A stretch of 45,999 bases of DNA from an uncultured Verrucomicrobiota bacterium (lineage in GTDB: Bacteria; Verrucomicrobiota; Kiritimatiellia; RFP12; UBA1067), in contig CAMOCC010000014.1 in NCBI GenBank assembly GCA_946610035.1, positions 1 through 45,999 of the forward strand. The letters are read 5' to 3'. The notes below the pieces were generated by a model. It was not told where the DNA came from. It saw nothing but the letters and a program-made list of their open reading frames with translations, and did not search any database. Made by a program: the position numbers and the translations under genes. The number at the start of each line of letters is the position of its first letter. Position 1 is the stretch's first letter. Shown in pieces: positions 41,101 to 45,999 of the stretch.

Positions 41101-41678
41101 GCGTAGCGGTGAGCGACCGTCCGGACGGCGGGTTCAAGAACGTGGGGACGGTCCCCGGGCTCGGCGGCTTCGCGATGATCGACCCCTGCGTGTTCACTGA
41201 CTTTGACGGCAAGAGCTACATCTACGCCGGAGGCGGCGCGAAGATGGTCGGCGCGAAGCTCAAGGACAACATGGTCGAGCTCGACGGCGACGTGAAGCCG
41301 ATGGAGGGGATGGAGGACTTCCATGAGGGCCCGTGGGTGTTCCGCCGCGGCGACTGGTACTACCTCATGTACCCCGACAACCACGAGGAGCCGGGCGTCG
41401 GCGGACAGAACCGCCAGCACTACTGCATGTCGCGGAATCCGCTCGGACCATGGGAGCACAAGGGGATAATCCTCGAGTCGACGGGATGCGACACCAGCCA
41501 TGGTTCGATCGTCGAGTTCAAGGGGCAGTGGTACATGTTCTACCACAACCGTGTGCTCTCCGGCCGCGGCAACCTCAGGACGCTCTGCTACGACAAGCTG
41601 TACTTCAACGACGACGGAACGATTCAGCCTGTAAAGCAGACGCGCCGCGAGCGCCAGCCGTTCTGGAAGGGCAAATAA
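38145..41678 (+). CDS. Secreted three-catalytic-module enzyme: GH30, GH71/99-like, GH43
   Basis: The product has 1177 residues from ATG 38145 (AAAGGA 14 nt upstream); the track start at 37854 belongs to a chance fusion with upstream sequence. A signal peptide (ending AVAAQG) precedes module 1, GH30 (about 45-470), with 'MVMPQNEF' (acid/base Glu239) and 'LMQTEQECGDGR' (nucleophile Glu330). Module 2 (about 480-865) starts 'GRVMAGYQGWFHNRSGG' with 'WMEEYGLDGVFLQRF', matching the GH71/99-like family often labelled xylosidase/arabinosidase. Module 3, GH43 (about 880-1177), has 'YADPSAHVW' (Asp892), 'MIDPCVFTDF' (Asp1013) and 'FHEGPWVF' (Glu1061), the GH43 catalytic triad. Combined activities could strip beta-xylosyl/glucosyl and arabinosyl-type units from one substrate. 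It forms a single-gene unit. Confidence 0.85.
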   Translation: MDLKKVTLAGSLLSVGCAVAAQGVEFRTTTFAERWRDASASVESAKASGADLSLDLAATDQTVLGFGVCASELSWNSLSALGEADRKSILDEMFSKDGGAFSVIRTPIGASDFATDFYSYSETPGDFAMEKFSIERDRKALLPLLKEILARNDGTFKVWASPWCPPLWMKKSGAYASKPQTDPTWPKNDCSPEQRVREGEDGFLCDEAHFAAYAKYFRKYVDAYRAEGVPVWMVMPQNEFNSDQVFPSCTWQAKSLAAFVGKYLGPALEGSGTELYFGTMERPSLEMARTILDDPDCRRYVKGAGFQWAGKGAIGKVRERYPDLVLMQTEQECGDGRNDWRHARHSWELMRHYFRCGVSYYCYWNLSLVDNAMSRWGWRQNSLVSVVPAKRSFAYNVEYHVLKQLSHYVKHGARRLKTAEGDWLAFVNPDGSVVVAFGNAGPARNATVAIGGAAWKVSLPADSVSTLVLPSSGLRHAGSPVYPTYDGRVMAGYQGWFHNRSGGVMFPDEKSVRIDMWPDVSEYEKTYQTGLKLSNGEGARFFCSDDESTVETHFRWMEEYGLDGVFLQRFFGNATKKTKEAREESVTVIRHSLKSAQRHSRAISIMYDLSGLKPGRDDCMKLVDDWKFLVDEVKVTNYGERNMYLHHREKPLVVIWGAGFPDRPYSIRDIKLAEFMDFLRNDPEYGGCSVMLGVPTRWRALDHDCVKDDYLHELIRKADLVMPWMVGRFNSRSPDVMSRYRGIVEKDVEWCRAAGVDYVPLVYPGFSWYNLSRKEKGLTPSPVEVIPRQGGKFYWGLIENAVASGAKSLYVAMFDEVNEGTAVFKVSDAPPVGETVKFAKMDGQPSDHYLFLTGEAGKLLRGERKPLPAGELPVRTFKYEGNPFATHFYYADPSAHVWNGRLYVYPSHDIDPPVGCDLMDRYHVLSTDDMVNWVDHGEFMRASDVEWGRPEGGFMWAPDCAYRDGKYYFYFPHPSLSRWNDSWLIGVAVSDRPDGGFKNVGTVPGLGGFAMIDPCVFTDFDGKSYIYAGGGAKMVGAKLKDNMVELDGDVKPMEGMEDFHEGPWVFRRGDWYYLMYPDNHEEPGVGGQNRQHYCMSRNPLGPWEHKGIILESTGCDTSHGSIVEFKGQWYMFYHNRVLSGRGNLRTLCYDKLYFNDDGTIQPVKQTRRERQPFWKGK

Positions 41679-41683
41679 CAGTC

Positions 41684-41752
41684 GCGCAATTTTCACGGAA
41701 ATTTTTGCGTGGAATTCCCGTGTCGATGACATGATTTTTGGCATAATATAAT
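41684..41752 (+). promoter_or_regulatory. Operator-promoter 7 (GH2-PA14 gene)
   Basis: Half-sites GCGCAATTTTCAC (41684-41696) and GCGTGGAATTCCC (41707-41719) have a 23-bp period. CATAAT (41742-41747) lies 22 bp downstream, and an overlapping TATAAT (41747-41752) lies 27 bp downstream. Half-site 1 begins 5 bp after the preceding stop codon. Either -10 gives a nearly or fully leaderless message for ATG 41757. Confidence 0.78.
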
Positions 41753-41756
41753 CACC

Positions 41757-44700
41757 ATGAAAAACCTGATGTTCACTTTTGCCGCAGTTGCGGCGTTCGG
41801 GGCGTTCGGCGGAGAACGCATAGTCAACGGCCTTGGCGGCGACGGGTGGAGCCTTTGGCTCGACCGGAAGGCCGAGTACAAGTCCGACAAGCTCTACGTC
41901 AACCCCGTCGACGCGGCGAAGATCCGCGACGGGCGTGCGGACTGGCTCGCGCCGGTCGACGCGAAGGCGCTGACGGTCGCCGGACCGACGTGCGGATGGG
42001 ACTCGCTCTTCGCGAAGCGCGTCTCGTGGACGAAGGCCGCGGATGCGTGGAAGGACGCTTCGTTGAGCATAGACGTCTCCGTTCCTGGCACGGTCGAGGA
42101 GTACTTCTTCGACTCCATCTCCGGCAACCGAAAGGGCGAGCGCGAGACGGGCGACTACAAGGGCGTCAGCTGGTGGGGCCGCAAGTTCACCGTGCCTGCG
42201 TCCGCGAAGGGGCGCCGCGTGGCGCTCTTCTTCAAGGAGGGCATCCGCCAGCGCGCCGAGGTGTTCGTGAACCGCAAGCTCGTCGGATACGAACTCGTCC
42301 TGCAGTCGCCGTTCGAGGTGGACGTCAGCGATGTCGTGAATTTCGGCGGAGAGAACGAGCTCGCCGTCAGGATTACGGATGCGAACGGAAACTTCGGCTG
42401 GGGCGACTACTCCTGGACGAGGTGGGGCGACACGATGTTCCCGCTCTCGCACGGCTTCGGCGGCATCCCCGGAGGTATCGACCTCGTCGTGACGGAGCCT
42501 GTCCGCGTCGCGGACGTGTTCGTGCGCAACAAGGCGAAGCTGCGCGACATCGACACGACAGTCGAGATCGTCAACTCGTCCGCCTCCCCCGCGACGGTTT
42601 CCGTCGAGGCTGCGATCGTGGAGAACTGGGCCGCGAACAAGCCGGTGAAGAATCCGAAGACCGTCTTCACGAAGGCCGTCGGCAAGGTGTCCGTTCCCGC
42701 GGGCGCCTCCAAGACCGTGGACTTCAACGCCGTCGTCAAGGACGCGAAGCTCTGGGAGATACACAATTCCCATCTCTACGACATGGTCATTTCGCTGAAG
42801 GACGCGAAGGGCGCGCTTATCGACCGCTACACCGCCCGCTTCGGGTTCCGCTTCATGGAGGCGAAGGGCGTCGGCACGGACGCGCAGCTGTGGCTCAACG
42901 GGCGCCGCGTGTTCATCCTCTCCGCGATCAGCTGGGGCTACTGGCCGTCGAACGGAATGTTCCCGACCCCCGAGCTTGCGCGCAAGCATGTCGAGTCCGC
43001 CGTGAAGCTCGGCATGAACATGCTCAACTGCCACCGTTGCCGCGGCAACGAGTCGATTCTCAATGCGGCGGACGAGCTTGGCGTGATGTACTACGAGGAG
43101 CCGGGCGGATTCAGCTCCTACCGCACGAAGCCCAATGACAAGCTCGACGGCGTCGACCAGTCGATCGCGCACGAGATATGCCGTCAGAAGATTCTCAGGA
43201 TGGTGAAGAACCACCGCAACCACGCCTCGCTCATGATCTACAACATGGTCAACGAGCCTGGCTGGGAGCCCGACGACCTCACTAAGGAGGACATGGCGCT
43301 CGCTCACCTCATCGACCCGACGCGCCTCATCGTGTACGGATCCGGCTTCATGGGCATCGGCAAGCCCGAGCCTCGCAAGCTCAACATGCTGCCGTATTCG
43401 CAGGAGCAGAACATCACGGGCTTCACCGATGTCCACAACGCGAGCGCGTCGCCGGGGGTCTACGTCGACTCGAACTACTCTTCCTCGAGGGGCTTCGCCC
43501 GCAGCGAGCGCGCGCAGACCGAACTCTTCATCTGGGGCGAGGAGGGCGCGCTCGCCGCTCCGCCGCAGCTCGAGCTCATCCAGGCCGCGAAGAAGGGACG
43601 GCCCAACGGATGGGACGGACAGCAGTACGACCTCTGGTACGAGGGCTACAAGTCCTATCTCGAAAAGAAGGGGCTTACCGCCGCGTTCCCGTCCGTCACC
43701 GACCTCATTACGTCGATGGGCAACATCCAGTACTACGAGCACGGACGTCTCCTCGAGAACGCCAGGATCGCGGACGGATGCGAGGCGTACATCTTCAACG
43801 GCTACGAGTCGATGAAGGACGACAACATCTCCGGATGCGTCGACTGCTACCGCAACCTGAAGGGCGACCCGAAGCTCGTCAACCAGTACATGAAGCCGCT
43901 CGTGATGTCCGTCAAGGCCTGCGACAAGCTCGGATCCGTCGGCGACGTCAATACACTCGACCTCTGGGTCGTCAACGAGTACGTGCTGAAGGCGGGCAAA
44001 TACGGTGTTACCGCGCGCGTCAAGACGCCGACCGGCAAGGTGCGCGAACTCCACAAGGGAACGGTCAATGTCTCCGGCGGCGCGAAGTTCAGCGACCTCG
44101 CCGCGGAGAAGATCGAGGTCGCCCTCAACGACGGTCCCGGGTACTACAAGATCGCCGCGGAGCTTCTCGACGCCAAGGGCAAGGTCCTCGCAACTGGGCA
44201 CGACGAGATGCTTGCCGTGGACCCGAAAGGTGCAAAGATCACTTCGAAGTGCGCTATCGTAGGCGGCGGAGAGGAGTACGTGAAGTACGCCGAGTCCATC
44301 GGCGCGGACCTGAAGCGGTACGACGCCTCGATGGGACGGCTCGACGGCATCCTGCTCGCGCCCACGGACCTCGGTCAGCAGTTCAGGCCAGTCCCCTCGT
44401 TCAACTTCCGCGCGAAGGACGGCGTGACTCCCGGCCTCAACCTCGACCACTTCCTCGGCAAGAAGTTCGAGACGCCCGTCGGCCAGCGCATCTCCACGGC
44501 GGCGATCGACTTCGACCTCAAGTCGAAGCTGATGCCGGGCTACGACATCGTCGGACTCGGCAACTACTCCGTCCGCTGGGAGGGCTTCATCGTCTGCGAC
44601 CACAATGGCGAAATCGAGTTCGAGTACACCTGCGACGACGGTGCGCGCGTGTGGTTCGACGGAGAGCTCGTCGTCGACAAGTGGACGAACGGTCCGAAGC

Positions 44701-45296
44701 AGGTGCGCACGTTCAAGAAGAACCTCGTCAAGGGCGGGAAGTACGCGCTCAAGATCGAGGCCTACCAGGATGGCGGCGACTGGATCGCGAGCCTGAAGTG
44801 GAAGCTTCCGCTTCCCGACGTGAAGTTCGACATGAACGACATCCTCCGCCGCGTGCGCGAGGACGGCACGAAGCTCGTTCTCGTCGAGGACGCGGAGGTG
44901 TGGCTGAAGAAGCTGCGCGACGCGAAGGCGTTTCCGGAGTACAAGGTATTCCATCCGCACAAGACGTGGGTCGGGCACAACCTCTTCGTCGCGGACCATC
45001 CGATTTTCGACGGATTGCCGAAGAACTGCGCGATGAACTGGGAGTACCAGAAGCTCGCGGTGTACGACGGGCCGAAGCACTTCGGACTTCTCATGGAAGG
45101 CGAGGAGGCTCTTGCCGGCGTCGTCGGCGTTCCGCTCCGCGGCATCGCGACATCGGTCGGCGTCGTCCCGTGCGGCAAGGGCAAGATCATGTTCTCCAGC
45201 CTGGACCTTGCTCCGAACCTTGCGTCCGACGACAAGCCTGCCGTCACGCCGAAGAAGGTGTTCGCGAACATCCTCCGCTGGGCGGCGGAGAAGTGA
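41757..45296 (+). CDS. Secreted GH2-family glycosidase with inserted PA14 domain
   Basis: The product has 1179 residues with a short signal peptide (MKNLMFTFAAVAAFGAFG). GH2 domains are a sugar-binding jelly roll (about 110-245; VPGTVEEYFFD, then WWGRKFTVPASAKG), an immunoglobulin-like domain, and a TIM barrel with 'MIYNMVNEPGW' (acid/base Glu500) and 'FIWGEEGAL' (nucleophile Glu595 or Glu596). A PA14-type module follows near residues 885-1020 (YSVRWEGFIVCDHNGEIEFEYTCDDGARVWFDG), a likely carbohydrate-binding unit, then a beta-rich tail. Substrate specificity is not deducible. It shares only fold-level similarity with the GH2 proteins at 6144 and 31451. No Shine-Dalgarno sequence precedes the start. 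Confidence 0.86.
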   Translation: MKNLMFTFAAVAAFGAFGGERIVNGLGGDGWSLWLDRKAEYKSDKLYVNPVDAAKIRDGRADWLAPVDAKALTVAGPTCGWDSLFAKRVSWTKAADAWKDASLSIDVSVPGTVEEYFFDSISGNRKGERETGDYKGVSWWGRKFTVPASAKGRRVALFFKEGIRQRAEVFVNRKLVGYELVLQSPFEVDVSDVVNFGGENELAVRITDANGNFGWGDYSWTRWGDTMFPLSHGFGGIPGGIDLVVTEPVRVADVFVRNKAKLRDIDTTVEIVNSSASPATVSVEAAIVENWAANKPVKNPKTVFTKAVGKVSVPAGASKTVDFNAVVKDAKLWEIHNSHLYDMVISLKDAKGALIDRYTARFGFRFMEAKGVGTDAQLWLNGRRVFILSAISWGYWPSNGMFPTPELARKHVESAVKLGMNMLNCHRCRGNESILNAADELGVMYYEEPGGFSSYRTKPNDKLDGVDQSIAHEICRQKILRMVKNHRNHASLMIYNMVNEPGWEPDDLTKEDMALAHLIDPTRLIVYGSGFMGIGKPEPRKLNMLPYSQEQNITGFTDVHNASASPGVYVDSNYSSSRGFARSERAQTELFIWGEEGALAAPPQLELIQAAKKGRPNGWDGQQYDLWYEGYKSYLEKKGLTAAFPSVTDLITSMGNIQYYEHGRLLENARIADGCEAYIFNGYESMKDDNISGCVDCYRNLKGDPKLVNQYMKPLVMSVKACDKLGSVGDVNTLDLWVVNEYVLKAGKYGVTARVKTPTGKVRELHKGTVNVSGGAKFSDLAAEKIEVALNDGPGYYKIAAELLDAKGKVLATGHDEMLAVDPKGAKITSKCAIVGGGEEYVKYAESIGADLKRYDASMGRLDGILLAPTDLGQQFRPVPSFNFRAKDGVTPGLNLDHFLGKKFETPVGQRISTAAIDFDLKSKLMPGYDIVGLGNYSVRWEGFIVCDHNGEIEFEYTCDDGARVWFDGELVVDKWTNGPKQVRTFKKNLVKGGKYALKIEAYQDGGDWIASLKWKLPLPDVKFDMNDILRRVREDGTKLVLVEDAEVWLKKLRDAKAFPEYKVFHPHKTWVGHNLFVADHPIFDGLPKNCAMNWEYQKLAVYDGPKHFGLLMEGEEALAGVVGVPLRGIATSVGVVPCGKGKIMFSSLDLAPNLASDDKPAVTPKKVFANILRWAAEK

Positions 45297-45314
45297 CGCG
45301 AAGTTCCAAGGCTC

Positions 45315-45340
45315 GGCCTCCCGGCCTTGGGCTGGAGGCC
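45315..45340 (+). terminator. Possible hairpin terminator after the last GH2 gene
   Basis: GGCCTCC (45315-45321) pairs with GGAGGCC (45334-45340) around a 12-nt loop, starting 19 bp after the stop codon. Only a weak T-run (GTTTCT) follows, so termination efficiency is doubtful. Confidence 0.3.
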
Positions 45341-45592
45341 GTTTCTGGATCGGCAATTGGCGCGAGCGCTCGCGGTGTGCGTTTCGTCGTCGCGACGCCT
45401 TCCGCGCTTAGACAACAAGCCGTGTTCAGCCATAGCCGCCGCGCAAGCGGGCTCGCAACCCGTAGGGACGCGAGCAAGCCGAGCGAAGCGAGTGCCGAGC
45501 CGTGCCTCGGCGTAAACCACTGGCTGCGTACGGGACGCCTCATACGGCTGCGAGGCGAAACCGCCTCTTGCCCGACTGTCGCATGAGAGCAC

Positions 45593-45684
45593 GTTCGCGG
45601 GCCCGACGTGATTTCGACCGCCACGGTAAAGGGCGCGCGTGAAGGCGCGCGCGTCGAAATCATGTCGGCGGGGTGCCCGCGAAC
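45593..45684. repeat. Large multi-part inverted repeat (stem-loop)
   Basis: The outer arms GTTCGCGGGC and GCCCGCGAAC pair perfectly (10 bp). An inner pair, GACGTGATTTCGAC with GTCGAAATCATGTC, matches at 13 of 14 positions. The loop holds a further GCGCGC...GCGCGC pair. It could be a structured RNA, a mobile-element end or a recombination site. Confidence 0.6.
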
Positions 45685-45957
45685 TGCGGTTCGGGCGAGC
45701 AGGCCGGCGCAGGCCTCGATACCAACCGAATTGCGCGCAAGCGGTTCAACGGTTTAGTGGATACTTATGTCATGGTTTCTAACCACGGAACACACAGACG
45801 CCCGCATTCGCGGGACACCGAAGGCAGCATGAAAGATACCTTCGGGCAACTCGCTGACTTTCGTCAATCGCCGGGTCTTGTTGTCTTCCGGCAGTCGAAT
45901 GCATGGTGGCTGGGAAGTCGATTGCTCCACGCCCTCCCTTATTTGTTGCGTCGCTCA

Positions 45958-45986
45958 GGGGGTTGCGTCGCTCCGCGACGCAACAA
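45958..45986. repeat. REP-like palindrome, copy 2
   Basis: GGGGG is followed by TTGCGTCGC-TCC-GCGACGCAA (45963-45983) and CAA. It is the same design as 37996-38024 with one covarying pair. A partial unit (TTGCGTCGCTC) precedes it at about 45946-45956. Confidence 0.75.
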
Positions 45987-45999
45987 GGAAGTCCCAACC

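Larger units (their letters stand above)
45297..45999. other. Non-coding tail with hairpins and repeats
   Basis: I see no convincing gene in this 703-bp stretch; ORFs on both strands are GC-driven. It contains a GGCCTCC/GGAGGCC hairpin at 45315-45340 just after the GH2 stop (without a T-run), a short CGCCTC/GAGGCG hairpin at 45536-45557, a large stem-loop at 45593-45684 and a REP-like palindrome at 45958-45986. Confidence 0.6.

Noticed and set aside
45779-45997. 72-codon minus-strand ORF at the right edge
   Set aside because: It overlaps the REP-like palindrome, shows no family features and has no ribosome-binding site.

Overview
The window reads as a chromosomal segment from a GC-rich, glycan-degrading bacterium of the PVC group, most plausibly Kiritimatiellota/Lentisphaerota-like. 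The basis is two paralogous secreted proteins starting with a 'DLPxxYTRLDWIES' module, an unusually dense run of secreted glycoside hydrolases, a thrombospondin-type-3 (TSP3) C-terminus, and a XylR-like regulator (sugar-binding domain fused to an AraC helix-turn-helix). This taxonomic call is inference; no rRNA or marker gene is present.

Region 1 (1-4860) is an accessory patch with a different texture. It holds the tail of a DUF4143-type ATPase, a DUF3800 gene cut short at a palindrome, an AAA_14/DUF4143 ATPase and an ATPase_2/DUF234-type ATPase. Repeated and scrambled gene scraps lie between them: a 46-bp direct repeat at both edges, 35-bp identical segments, palindromes over a promoter, and the broken end of an AraC regulator.

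Region 2 (4861-45296) is a large carbohydrate-utilisation locus. A XylR-like regulator on the minus strand faces a plus-strand series of about 39 kb: GH2; GH92-GH31-twin beta-helix-GH63; a lectin-like/beta-repeat surface protein; a second lectin-like surface protein followed by a CBM-SGNH-FAD-oxidoreductase-golvesin fusion, GH3 and GH2 (LacZ type); GH3 plus a membrane acyltransferase; a three-catalytic-module protein (GH30, GH71/99-like, GH43); and GH2 with PA14. Nearly all carry signal peptides. No transporter, sulfatase or cytoplasmic sugar-catabolism gene is visible, so import and later steps must be encoded elsewhere.

The most striking result is regulatory. Seven promoters, one ahead of each transcription unit, share a 13-bp element of form GCGCnnnTTTCAC repeated directly with an exact 23-bp period. 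In six of the seven, exactly 22 bp separate the second copy from a -10 hexamer, and a recognisable -35 is usually missing. This is the expected layout of an AraC-family class II activator site, so the XylR-like protein encoded at the head of the locus is the obvious candidate regulator of the whole cluster. At three of these promoters the -10 is so close to the ATG that the mRNA should be leaderless or nearly so.

Together the enzymes look designed to dismantle a branched, acylated plant-type or host-type polysaccharide with beta-galactosyl, beta-xylosyl/glucosyl, alpha-xylosyl/glucosyl, alpha-mannosyl and arabinosyl-type linkages. The exact substrate cannot be fixed from sequence alone. Region 3 (45297-45999) has no convincing gene but holds a large stem-loop and a REP-like palindrome related to one at 38.0 kb.
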